Positions 11,554 through 20,948 of a stretch of 64,000 nt of DNA are shown here, piece by piece (within the stretch, counting starts at the first letter, position 1; each line of letters begins with the position of its first letter). The stretch comes from Adiantum capillus-veneris (taxonomy: Eukaryota; Streptophyta; Polypodiopsida; Polypodiales; Pteridaceae). The stretch is from contig CM043949.1 of assembly GCA_014529385.2 (NCBI GenBank), positions 108,187,977 to 108,251,976 of the forward strand, given 5' to 3'. Below the pieces are notes generated by a model. The model worked only from the letters and a program-made list of their open reading frames with translations, ran no database searches and had not been told where the DNA came from. A program made the translations under genes and the position numbers.

Positions 11554-12279
11554 TTGGGACGGTTAAAAGTAAACGAAAGAGAAAACATGGCAGCAGGACC
11601 ATCAAACCCTTCGGCCACAATGAAGCTATTGTTCATCAAGTATCAGTATGACAACAAGCAAGGTGCCAAGATCTACAAAGACGGTATGGACCGCTACTGT
11701 GTGAAAATAGAAGATAGACCAAGTGAGTTCAAGGAATTAGTGCTTGTGAGCTATAGCGGAGATAGGTACCTAGATGACGAAGGTATCATGTACTTGGTAG
11801 TCCTGAATCCTAACATTGTGGACAAGTGGGGATTGATGGGCACGAAAGCCAAAGTAGATGAGGAACTTGAGGATAAAGCACCAACAATGAGCTTCTCTAA
11901 TGCGAGGTTAAGGCGAGAAAATGAAACTTTGAGAGTCAACACAGACAACGTCTACGTGGGGTTATACAAGTATAATAATGGAGAGGAAGATCTCTATTAT
12001 AGATGCGAGGAACCCTACGCCGGAGAGTTGATAGAGCGGAAAAGACTTTATGTCTTCACCTACACAGAGGGATCAGAAATGAAAATCGTCGCATACGACA
12101 AATATGAAAGGCGATACGCAGCAATCGGTAAAAAGGAGTTGGAAGGATATACGTACTTTGGGGGACCACTCCACCATTATTATGTCACTCCAAGCCCACT
12201 GAGACGAGAACCTACACATGTCATGCCAGATCCGATGGCAACAGGTGGAGAGAGGACTCATGGGAACATTACATTCTAG
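11554..12279 (+). CDS. Element 2 ORF1, unrecognised protein
   Basis: Intact 241-codon ORF upstream of gag. The first Met (11554) is in MGRLKVNEREN; an inner Met at 11587 (MAAGPSNPSATMKLL) is equally possible and nearer to the start seen in element 4. The protein is rich in Tyr, Asp, Glu and Lys and alternates short hydrophobic stretches like a beta-rich fold: IKYQYDNKQGAKIYKDG, YCVKIEDRPSEFKE, GIMYLVVLNPNIVDKWGL, then VYVGLYKYNNGEEDLYYRCE and LYVFTYTEG. The two halves look weakly alike (YQYDN with YKYNN), hinting at an internal duplication. No signal peptide or membrane segment. Recognisable copies occur in elements 4 and 5, so it is a conserved part of this family. Function unknown. Confidence 0.75.
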   Translation: MGRLKVNERENMAAGPSNPSATMKLLFIKYQYDNKQGAKIYKDGMDRYCVKIEDRPSEFKELVLVSYSGDRYLDDEGIMYLVVLNPNIVDKWGLMGTKAKVDEELEDKAPTMSFSNARLRRENETLRVNTDNVYVGLYKYNNGEEDLYYRCEEPYAGELIERKRLYVFTYTEGSEMKIVAYDKYERRYAAIGKKELEGYTYFGGPLHHYYVTPSPLRREPTHVMPDPMATGGERTHGNITF

Positions 12280-12367
12280 AGAATCAATGTCTACGAATTG
12301 AGGTAGTGCGGTTCCTATCTCTACACATACCGCAATAGCTCCGACATTTGCAGCAACACCATCCCAT

Positions 12368-13240
12368 TTGCCTCCTAGTAGTAGATTCGTGGTAGGGGAG
12401 CTAACGAGAGCAACCCACGATATCCATGATTTACGACAACGATTAAGTCGATACGTGGGAGCATTGAGATTGGTCATAGGCCATAGACGGATGAGGCCAT
12501 CCCATGTGTCGCTCTTCAAGCAAGTCTTAAGAGCAGAGCAGATCACTGATTTTCATACTCAATATGAGGGATTCGGGCTGACCTTGGAAGGGACGGCCTT
12601 AACGTGGTTTCAGCCTTTGAACCCTGAAACTTGTCCGAATATTGAACATGTATTACGGGAGTTCGCAGAAGAATTCTCAAAACGGGGTATAAAGCATAAT
12701 ACTGTATCACAGATATATGCTTTTAAACAAAAGGAGAACGAAAAAGTGAAGGAAGCATCCTTGAGATTCAAGCAATACATTGAGAGGTGCCCAAGGAGAG
12801 AATTACCACAGGACGAGAGATTGTTTGTGCTCTTCATTGAAGGACTTAGAAACGAAACCTTGAAAAAGGACCTTCACTTGAAAGCCTGTAGCACATTTGA
12901 ACAGGTTACAAGGGAAGCGTTATATCTTGTTGATAATTGCAAAGCATATGGGGAAGTGTCAGAGGATACTGATTTAGTAACCAGTGGCTCTTCATCTATT
13001 AAGATTGAACCCTCTACCAAGAAAGATGCTCAAGCTTTTTTGATGCCGACAGCAGCTGACCAAATGATAGAGGAAGTAACGAAGAGAATGCAGCAACATA
13101 TGAGATCAAATCCGGTGATGAGACAGGCTCAGATGAGGAAATGTGACATATGTGGGGGGGATCACCCGACCCCGTGGTGCACACAACAGCCGAAAGTACC
13201 AGTTGCGAATGGACGAGTACTGAAATTGTGCACCATATAG
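12368..13240 (+). CDS. Element 2 gag core with first zinc knuckle
   Basis: 290-codon ORF. Residues about 60-195 form a Retrotrans_gag-like capsid region: FHTQYEGFGLTLEGTALTWF, VLREFAEEFSKRG, YAFKQKENEKVKEASLRFKQ, RLFVLFIEGLRNETL. Near residue 257 lies a zinc knuckle CDICGGDHPTPWC, spaced C-x2-C-x3-H-x4-C rather than the usual C-x2-C-x4-H-x4-C. Homologous text in element 3 (HIEYEDFGLILE, CDTCRWDHPTPWC) confirms the knuckle spacing. The ORF starts 89 bases after ORF1 stops; the true gag start may lie further upstream. Gag would form particles that package the element RNA. Confidence 0.8.
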   Translation: MPPSSRFVVGELTRATHDIHDLRQRLSRYVGALRLVIGHRRMRPSHVSLFKQVLRAEQITDFHTQYEGFGLTLEGTALTWFQPLNPETCPNIEHVLREFAEEFSKRGIKHNTVSQIYAFKQKENEKVKEASLRFKQYIERCPRRELPQDERLFVLFIEGLRNETLKKDLHLKACSTFEQVTREALYLVDNCKAYGEVSEDTDLVTSGSSSIKIEPSTKKDAQAFLMPTAADQMIEEVTKRMQQHMRSNPVMRQAQMRKCDICGGDHPTPWCTQQPKVPVANGRVLKLCTI

Positions 13241-14023
13241 CAAAATGGACGAACCATGGCACGGATGAGTGTTTTTACAACAAAAACTATGTGAGGGAAA
13301 GGCCGTATGGACCTCCAGCAAGACCATCCCAGCCACCTCCTCCAAGATATCAAGTGGGGCTGAATGTGAATATGATAGCAGGAGCAGATAGACCTCAACC
13401 TGTGTTGGGTCAACAACCTCCTTTACCATAGGAAAATAGGGCCATGATTAGGTATGCTCAACCTTATGAAGCATCACTAGGAACAAATAATACACCTCAA
13501 ATTTCTTATTACGAGGAACGGAATGAGCCTTAATATTGAACCTGAACCACAGATGTACGTAGACGAAGCCTATCAACCGTGGGGAAATAACGAGGGTATG
13601 GCACCACCAACGTATGTAGCACAACCTTCGAGGGATCAATATTTGGTGGACGAAAGAACGCTAATGTTCATTGCGAACCAGAACTACAAACCAAGAGGAT
13701 ATCCTAATAGGGCGGGACAACCTATGGGACCACCTCCTCAAAATCAACCACCAATTGGACCGTGCTATAACTGTGGAAGTTCAGATCATTGGGAGCGTAG
13801 TTGTCCTTTCAAAGGCCAAAGAGTGAAAATTTTTGGGTTTTGTGATGGGTGTGGTGTGAATCACATACTGCCAGATTGCCCAAGGAATCCGGACAACAAG
13901 GGAAAAGTAACTATGAATATTGTGGGGGTGTTACCAAGTGCAAGCAGTGGATTAGAAACCAAACCCATGATCCAAATCAATGCGGTAACCAGAGCCCAAG
14001 CCAAGGACTTAGAGAAAAACTAG
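13241..14023 (+). pseudogene. Element 2 gag C-terminus with further zinc knuckles
   Basis: A frameshift near 13235 moves reading into 13150-13431 (KWTNHGTDECFYNKN, then a Pro/Arg-rich linker), followed by a TAG and the ORF 13523-14023. The latter has two knuckles: CYNCGSSDHWERSC with canonical C-x2-C-x4-H-x4-C spacing, and CDGCGVNHILPDC with C-x2-C-x3-H-x4-C. After them come NIVGVLPSASS and AVTRAQAKDLEKN. Counting the knuckle in the preceding ORF there are at least three, and GTDECFY may be the end of a fourth. Plant gypsy Gag usually has one or two. Element 5 keeps the DCP-NKGK-NVI text (62100-62230). Confidence 0.72.
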
Positions 14024-14297
14024 CCATTGGAAGAAAAGGTCGAGTTGCCAATACCCACAGAGAACGAGAGTTTATCTGTGAGAACACAGTGTAAATCCTG
14101 GAAGGCGAAACGAGACAGAATGAAAACAAGAAGGATAAAAACCCAAATTGCCATGCAAATGAATTACATGAAACGAAAGAGCAGTTGAAACAAGAGAGAG
14201 ATAGTAAAACTGCTAAGGACAACTAGAGCCTTTAGATGCTCTATTACAATCGTATGAAGCAAGGCTAAAAACAAACCAAACCTTAGAGCAGAGGTGG

Positions 14298-14672
14298 TTG
14301 ACTTATCCTCAACCAGAAGTGGAAACAAAGCGTTTGGAAATGTGTAAACACCTCATTGAAACAGCCCAGGCATTGATGGAACCTAATGCAATTAGAACCC
14401 CAGAACAAGAAGTGTTGATTCACAAAGAGCGAGAAAAGCTGAAGATCAATGAATTAGAACAAGTAAACGGACCCAGGCCTAAAACGATATTGTCATTGGA
14501 TCACCGAGTGGTGCCAAACACCGCTAATGATGCTAAGTCAATGACTATAATGCCAGTTCCAGAAGTGGAAGAACCACGGCCACAACACTTGTGGGAAACC
14601 ATTAGAAATAGAAAGAACGGAAGCGCAACGTTACAGTCTGCACCAATTCTTGAGGTTAACATGGACAACTAA
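14298..14672 (+). pseudogene. Element 2 gag-protease linker
   Basis: 124-codon open piece. The N-terminal half is helical and charged (RLEMCKHLIETAQALMEP, EQEVLIHKEREKLKINELEQ). The C-terminal half has PVPEVEEPRPQHLWETIRNR and SATLQSAPILEVNMDN. The same block is present in element 3 at 24841-25024 (KVEDPWPHTLWKTINN), so it was part of the polyprotein. The frame is broken before (14224) and after (14670, TAA). Confidence 0.6.
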
Positions 14673-14905
14673 TTTTATCCAGGAGATATACAATCGTTGT
14701 ATGGAGATGCAGGAATGGAGGTTTTGATGGAAAGCAAAGCTCAATCCCTGAAAACCCTACCTTCATTTATAGGTGAACACGAGGCACAATCAAAGATAAG
14801 ATTAGTTCCATCCCAGAAGAGAGCTATTCCACCATGATTGACTCAAAAAGTCTTCAAGAGATGTTGTCGACACCTGTAACATGCACAATCACACTGTCAT
14901 AACTC

Positions 14906-15406
14906 TTGAGAGTCAGACCACACTTATCGGAAGACATGGGGAAATATTTGGAGAACAAAGGAATAAAGATTCCTCTTCAGACAAACCCTACGGTAGAAGA
15001 AAACAAACGAGAAGGTCAACCCAAAGCCCCACCCAAAGCCCAACCTGTGCCCATAAACAAGGTCGGAGATTACTGTGAAGGTGAGGAAGGTAATACAACC
15101 TTACCTGTCAAATATCAGGATATAAAGATGATAGCTATCCTAGACAGTCAGGCGGGAGTTGTGATTGCTACAAAGAAAATCTGGGAGAAATGGGGCCGTC
15201 CAGCTCTCAGAAAGACGAGAATGAAACTGCAACTCGCAGATGGATATGTAGAGAGACCATTGGGAGTCCTGGACCAAATAATTGTAACTTCGTGTGCATC
15301 AGATTTTGACCAAAACCTAGCAGATCTCTTGTACACATCTTGTTCAAGTCACACATCAAGCTTCAAGCCAATTGGACATCAAAAACCCATGAAAATCAAA
15401 GTCTAG
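14906..15406 (+). pseudogene. Element 2 protease-like region
   Basis: At 15110-15190 the frame reads IKMIAILDSQAGVVIATKKI, which has the layout of a retropepsin active site (AILDSGAGV, with D-S/T-G). The Gly is replaced by Gln. The following KWGRPALRKTRMKLQLADG and RPLGVLDQIIVTS match the rest of a gypsy protease. Element 3 has the same region (AILDSKVEVAISTKETWEKW) with Lys at that site, so the family may have tolerated the change or both copies are dead. After 15310 the similarity stops and no RT follows. Confidence 0.65.
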
Positions 15407-15780
15407 TCCAAAACTCCCTTGTAACCCAAAATTGGGACTTATAAACTCCAAAGTGGTTCAAATAAAAGATAGAGTGGACCAAAATGACCCTCTAGCTATC
15501 AACAAACCACTCATGTGATCAAAAAAAAAATTGGCCTCTGTACTACGATCGTGATCGGTGTACCTCAGGCCCAGATTTGGCTCAGATTTCAATCAGTCTC
15601 ATAGCTCTAGTCTTCCTAGTCTCACTGGTGAAATATGGACAAGAACGGATGAGATTTGTTCAAGTTATGATCAGTTTTAACTTTTGAACTGTTTTTTACT
15701 AAAAGTCTAAATGCTACTGGTTGCGAAAGGAAAATCCTGAAAGCTTGTGATTCTAATGACACAGAATGCCTCGTCAAAAG
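15407..15780 (+). repeat. Second leader-like module in element 2
   Basis: Non-coding. The palindrome acgatcgtgatcggtgtacc at 15544-15563 and its flanks (ctgtact before, tcaggcccagatttggctcag after) repeat the leader modules of 9821-11550. Its place between the protease remnant and the accessory region suggests that the 3' part of the element came from a recombination joining in another leader. Confidence 0.7.
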
Positions 15781-18290
15781 CAAGCAAGGCAGTGGACAGC
15801 TGCACCATATGAAGTGGATGAGTTCTCTACGAATGAAAAAGCTCACATTTCGGGTGAAACACTAGCTTAGATCCCTGCTCAAATTTTCATCCGAAGTTTA
15901 GGGATGCTGATGGTGACATGGTAAAGACGACTATCATGCCACAGGAAATATGAAATCTCCACTGAAGGCCGGAGGTCACCGAAGCCGTGCGGGCTGTTCA
16001 TTTGGAGCAATTTTTCAGATTGCAGCCATGGGGAACAGACTACATGAGGGCCCACGAGCTCATGAGCTCGATATAGTATGATGGGCAAGAAATGCTCACC
16101 GACAAGGATGGTTCAAAGGTAAAAGTAAAGATCACAAAAGAAATCATCAACGAAGCTTTGCACTTCCTTCCAGGGCAATACAACTTGCTGGCAAAGACCA
16201 AGTCACTGGATAACGAGAAGGCATTTATCAAAGCAAAATGAAACAAGTACAAGTACAGTTACCAATGAGATTGATCTCTCAACACTTCAGGGTACAAAAG
16301 CCTCCCTGCTACACCGAGCCGATCCTGCACATTGCAGTGGTCATGGCTCTAGCAATAGCTGAAAAAAGAACCATCCGATGTGATTATGGTTCTTACATCT
16401 TGGAGAACTTGATCGAAGCAAATTTGAAAGGCTCGGCAAAGAACAAAAGCTACATGAGTGCAGGGCCAATGCTAACAAGAATAGCATACCAAGCTTTGGG
16501 AATGATTGAAGACCTGCCGGCGGCCAGTTCTCAAACGGCCTTGATTCAGAAAGCAAAGCTGGTTGCTCACTCAGTAAGGACGACCACTAGCGCAACATCA
16601 TCGCGCTCGGCCAAAGCATCCAACAAAAGCTCAAGTGATGAAGAAAAGACGGAGACTGAAGACGAGGGAAAATCTCAAGGGTCAAAAGACAAAGGACCAT
16701 CGGAATTTGAAGAAAGCGAAGAGGAAGACTCCACCACACCGCTTGAGTAAAGAAAAAGGGAAAGAAGTACACTGCCGCAGTCTGACCTTCAAAAAGCATA
16801 TGCAGAGGCCCAACAAAGAATTGAGGAAAGAAGGAGCAAGTTGCGGGTTGACAGAAAAGCAAGAGCTGCTGCAACACAACAAACAGAAAAACTAAGGTTC
16901 AAGGAGGAAAGACAAGCAAGAATAGAAAATGCAACTCGCATACGGGCTGAAAAACAAAGGTTAGAAGCGGAACAAAAGGCTACAAAAGTGGACGTTTCTT
17001 CTCATTCCACTGAAGGAACAAAGGAGAAAGAAGTGGCTGAAAACCCGAACCAAGCACAGCAACAGAAGAAATCTCAAAGAGCTGGAGCAGCAATTAGCAG
17101 TGGCAAGAGCAGAAATAGAGACGCAAAAGCAGATTAGTGACACATTGTTGAAAGAAAAAGAATCATTGAGTTCTCAACCGCAAATCAAAACAGAGGAAGC
17201 CCAATTGTAGCCGCAACTGTTGTCAGGATAAGAAATGCCTGACTTTCCTGAAACATCACACCAAGGAGAACAAGAGCAAGGATCAGCAGAGGCAAATCTG
17301 AAGATAAGAGATGAGCTAACTCAGACCATCAGGGACATGCCAGAGGGACCAGCAAAAGATTACATGATATACGAAAAGAAGATAATGGAGTCAGCGGCCC
17401 TAGCGTTCTTACAGCCAGAAGATCAGGTGGAGGGGTTTGGCCATGAGTACCTACCTTTTCCCTTGATATGCCACGAAGCAATCCTATGGAAGGAGAAGAT
17501 GCGGCTGACCCTGCCACGAAACAAAGACGGGGATTAAGAAGGTGTAGCATTGACAGCTGAAGAAGTACAGGTACTCATAGATGACCACCCAAAGTGGAGG
17601 CAGAAGTGGCTGGACAAGCGGCCACCACAGGATCGAACCAATTACCACAATGCTCCTCAACACATTCAAATAGATCCTACTTTCTGCCCAGTCCCTAGAA
17701 GACGCACATGGAAGGAGTTTGCCACATGGAAAGGCTCAAGGCAGCAAAAGTTCAACTACCCAATCGTGACAGCACAAAACCCTCCTACAGTAGCATATGT
17801 AGTGAACACTCTCAATTCAACCATCACTTTGCTGCGGGATGTTCCTGACGTAGCCTATCAGATGCTGGTAAAGATAGCCCGGATGATCATCACCTGCATC
17901 CAGGTGTTCAAAGACACTGAAGGCGATGATCATCCGTGGAACGTGTTTTCCTGGAACGACATAGAGGGATCTGCTAGAATCTCCAAGATTTGCCGCCATG
18001 ACATATTTTGATGGCAATGTACTCAAGACTAATGTACCTGCCTTCACATTACTTGGAGACGTTTGAAGAGGCCTTCGTCACAGGTTTCTTCGAAATCGAC
18101 TCAAGGATCTTTCATCCTATGGCGAAGGACCTCAAGGCACGGTACATAGCATACCAGAACACATTGAGTGAAAACCCCTTCACACAGCATCAAGAAGCCC
18201 TGGAGGTTGTACTCTGCACGCGAAGCTTTTCAGCAACTCTTACCTCCTTGGAGCCTCATCAACGACCAAAGCTTTGAACATGCACGAGGA
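15781..18290 (+). pseudogene. Element 2 accessory coding region
   Basis: A long coding region broken into frames. The N-terminal part (about 15890-16550) reads EQFFRLQPWGTDYMRAHELM, VKVKITKEIINEALHFLPGQ, LAIAEKRTIRCDYGSYILEN, YMSAGPMLTRIAYQALGM. This faintly resembles the plant retrotransposon-associated domain called Transposase_32 or PMD-like (V-x-I-x-x-E-x-I-N-x-A-L-x-LP). Then comes an acidic/Ser-rich stretch (16620-16750), a Lys/Glu/Gln/Arg-rich coiled-coil-like stretch (16790-17150) and a C-terminal part in ORFs 17235-17537 and 17550-18011 (PLICHEAILWKEKM, HPKWRQKWLDKRPP, NVFSWNDIEGSARI). Stops at 16750, 17137, 17537 and 18011 interrupt. It is not RT, RNase H or integrase. The family assignment is tentative. 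Confidence 0.55.
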
Positions 18291-18301
18291 CGTGCAAGGA
18301 T

Positions 18302-18315
18302 AAGGAAGGGGGGAG
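18302..18315 (+). promoter_or_regulatory. Element 2 polypurine tract
   Basis: AAGGAAGGGGGGAG directly abuts the TG of the 3' LTR. A textbook plus-strand primer. Confidence 0.88.
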
Positions 18316-19484
18316 TGTTTGGCGGACGAAGCCGTGGTTTCCAGAGAAAGAGTCACATTTTTGTGGGAAACCCTTGTAAAATTCTTTTGTAAGAGAGCAT
18401 CTCTAAGCCGAGAACTTGTAAAAGAATTTATGATTATTTTTCTGGGAGCAATTGTGTATTAGGTGAATCATCTTACGTCCCGGGATTGGGGCCGAGCGGG
18501 GGTTAAGCATAATCTCATATCAACAAAGCAGTGCTCAACTAAATAATAGATACTACCGCGACCTTTTCGATCCAGGAAAGCGACCAGACTTGAACCGGTG
18601 CCATTTCCTTTCCTGGTACATAGGAATGCTCTATCCCTTAAGCTACGTGAGCCAAATGTGGAAGCCCAACAACCCCAAGCCCCCTGTTACTTTGTCGCTT
18701 GTGCGCCTCTCTTTTTGTTGAGTTAGAGAGCCAGTTAGAAGTTTAGGAGCTTTTCGCCAGGCAAACCGTTTGTAAAGACCTAAACTATAAAGGTCAAGTT
18801 TTGTAAGTTTGAACATCATCTTCTTTTATCACAAGAGAAGATAGTGTATGTTTGAGAGCTCTATCTTGCTCCAATTTGTAATCTTCTCTATTGTGGCTAC
18901 GTTAATCCGAATTCAAATTCGTTTATTGCATTGTGTTCCTCTTACTTTGCTCTTCCATTCAAGTGTAATCATTCAAGATTCGGTGTAGGTGTTCATCTAC
19001 AAGTTTGAGACCTTAAATCACTATTTTGAGTGTTTAAACATGTATTTTATGTTGTTTTGACCCTAGGAGAGGCTTCAGGGACCCTAAAACAACCCTTTAG
19101 GATCACCTATTCACTGTTTTTGCTGACTTCGGGATGAACGATAGCGATCTTTGTACCTCTCCAGAATGCTGTGATAGTGATAGGATATGCTTCTGATAGT
19201 CCCCTGTAGCTTCCCTTCAAGTTTCGTGCGAATCCGATATGATTTGCATAGTAAACGGGCGTGATGACTGTAGAGCTGTGTAGAAGGACATAGGCAGATT
19301 ACTTGGCTTTAGTGCGTTTGATTTTCTTGTAGAGTTAGTAGTTGCATCTCTTCGAGTTCACTTCATTAGGATTGACACCCTAGTGAGTTTCCATGCCTCA
19401 TCCCGGTCGCTTCCCTTGTATTGATATTTTATGTTGATGCGTGAGAGCTATGCTATGGACGTCTGTCGCGGCGACCCACAAACA
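18316..19484 (+). repeat. Element 2 3' LTR
   Basis: TGTTTGGCGGACGAAG to CACAAACA. Longer than the 5' copy (1169 against 883 bp) because of an insertion at 18463-18722 and a few small indels. It is followed by the tgatg target duplication at 19485. Confidence 0.9.
18463..18722 (-). mobile_element. SINE-like tRNA-related insertion
   Basis: Present only in the 3' LTR and flanked by ttag on both sides (18459-18462 and 18723-18726), a short target duplication. On the minus strand it holds a pol III box A-like tract (TAGCTTAAGGGATAGAGC, complement of 18628-18645) and a box B-like tract (GGTTCAAGTCTGG, complement of 18584-18596). Between them TTCCT-ATGTACC-AGGAA can form an anticodon-type stem-loop (middle triplet GTA), and ACCGG/CTGGT can form a T-arm. 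The acceptor ends do not pair, so it is not a tRNA gene. Odd points: about 65 bp precede the tRNA-like part and there is no A- or T-tail. A SINE is the best reading. Confidence 0.6.
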
Positions 19485-19489
19485 TGATG

Positions 19490-20279
19490 TTACTCATTGT
19501 AGAAATATGACCAAGCAAGTAGTCTCCCCACTAGATACACCAACAACATGGTCAATAGAGAGTGGCACAAATATCACAGTGGCTAAACATGTTATTTTAC
19601 TTGGAGCAACATATTGTTTGCAAATAGCCATGAGGAAAACATGCATAATATACATATTGCTAGAATTTCTGGCAAACGTAGAAAAAAATGGTGAACAACT
19701 GTGTCTAAGGAGGCAAGTAAGCGTTTAGAGAGGGTTGTACAAATGGAGGCTCATCTTATGGAAGAGGTGATTATGGTGCCTAATCAGTATGTTTTCTTTA
19801 AACTAGAAACACAAGATGTCCATGAGGTGCATGTGAACCATGAGGAAAACATGCATAATATACATATTGCTAGAATTTCTGGCAAACGTAGAAAAAAATG
19901 GTGAACAACTGTGTCTAAGGAGGCAAGTAAGCGTTTAGAGAGGGTTGTACAAATGGAGGCTCATCTTATGGAAGAGGTGATTATGGTGCCTAATCAGTAT
20001 GTTTTCTTTAAACTAGAAACACAAGATGTCCATGAGGTGCATGTGAAGGATGAGCCCTACTGCACATGCCGTGATTTTCAACGACGAGATAAAGAGAAGA
20101 AATCATACTTAGCATGCAAGCATCTGTATTTTGTGTACATACAAATTTTGGGACTAGATCACAAGAAACACTTGATTATGCATCAACTAGCATTGAGAGA
20201 TAGAGATCTCACATTTATTTTAAGCCAGCCCGATGCGGATATCCTTTTAAAAATTAGCAAAAATGTGGACTTTCAATGA
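19490..20279 (+). pseudogene. 3' half of the split gene, SWIM-type zinc finger
   Basis: The frame from the left half resumes at 19490 (THCRNMTKQVVSPLD, SGTNITVAKHVILLGATYCL) and stays open to 19728. The SWIM part lies in another frame, 19911-20279. It reads KRLERVVQMEAHLMEE, YVFFKLETQDVHEVHV, then YCTCRDFQRR and YLACKHLYFVYIQ. The C-x-C...C-x-H spacing with DF after the first pair and LYFV after the His is a SWIM zinc finger, a DNA- or protein-binding motif in plant nuclear proteins and in MULE transposases. LGLDHKKH and the C-terminal helix resemble the tail of ZSWIM-type proteins more than MULEs; this is judgement. A TGA at 19902 and a 210-bp duplication disrupt the gene. Confidence 0.55.
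19628..20047 (+). repeat. 210-bp perfect-looking tandem duplication
   Basis: 19628-19837 is repeated at 19838-20047 with no difference seen by eye. It starts ccatgaggaaaacatgcata and ends gaggtgcatgtgaa. 210 is a multiple of three, so the frame is kept, but each copy carries the same TGA. Lack of divergence points to a recent event, or to an assembly artefact. Confidence 0.9.
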
Positions 20280-20631
20280 GTCACTTTAGTTTGGATGTTC
20301 ATTCAAAAAACTCTTGATAATTTTGTGGATGTGTTTGGAAGATGGGTTTCTTGGTAGAGGCAAAGTAATATTGCTCAAAGCGTCTTATTTTATGCTCCAC
20401 TAAAGGTTATTCTTATTTAGATCTTTGAGTATTCTAATGATTCCATGTGTGGATACAATGTGTGAAAATCTTATGGAAACATTGTTTCCTTCACAATCTG
20501 TACGAGAAGTCTTTTGAATTTTGTTTGGTGGATTCTATGAATCTATATCAAACAAGTGACGAAATCATGAGGCTTCCTCTAGAATTATTTATAATTCATC
20601 ACACTATTTTCAATTCCTAAAAAACTTTATA

Positions 20632-20635
<4 letters not shown>

Positions 20636-20682
<47 letters not shown>

Positions 20683-20690
20683 TGTGTGTG
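20636..20690. repeat. (CT)n then (TG)n microsatellite
   Basis: About 22 CT units followed by five TG units. Confidence 0.97.
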
Positions 20691-20908
20691 TTTTTTCCTT
20701 CTTTTTTTGGAAAAAATCTTGGACATTATAGCCATGGTCCTGTGCTTTTTACTCTTCTTTGCAAGGGCAACTCTATCCTCCATGTGTTTTTGTGTATCTA
20801 TCTCTCATCTAAACTTCTAAGTTTTTTGCTTGCAAACCCTTAAGTTGTTCTAATATCTAGCAGCATGTTTCTCCCTTTGATGGAAGAGTAGGACACTTGA
20901 CAACTGAT

Positions 20909-20910
<2 letters not shown>

Positions 20911-20944
<34 letters not shown>
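20911..20944. repeat. (GA)n microsatellite
   Basis: About 17 GA units. Confidence 0.97.

Positions 20945-20948
<4 letters not shown>

Larger units (their letters stand above)
8917..19484 (+). mobile_element. Element 2: LTR element without RT or integrase
   Basis: The boundaries are firm. LTRs 8917-9799 and 18316-19484 both open TGTTTGGCGGACGAAG and close CAAACA, a primer-binding site follows the first, a polypurine tract precedes the second, and tgatg (8912-8916 and 19485-19489) is a 5-bp target duplication. Inside on the plus strand are a 1.7-kb leader with palindromes, ORF1, gag, zinc knuckles, a protease-like region, a second leader-like module and an accessory coding region. I see no RT, RNase H or integrase motif in any frame between 15400 and 18315. 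It is therefore a non-autonomous large LTR derivative, probably of a gypsy lineage. The LTRs differ at several percent of positions, so the insertion is not recent. Confidence 0.85.

Noticed and set aside
18560..18660. A functional tRNA gene (GTA loop)
   Set aside because: Acceptor stem ends do not pair and the segment sits inside an insertion in an LTR.
8917..19484. Endogenous pararetrovirus instead of LTR element
   Set aside because: Clear LTRs, primer site, polypurine tract and target duplication; no movement protein or RT.
19490..20279. Firm call of a MULE transposase
   Set aside because: Only the SWIM finger is visible; no DDE core or terminal inverted repeats.
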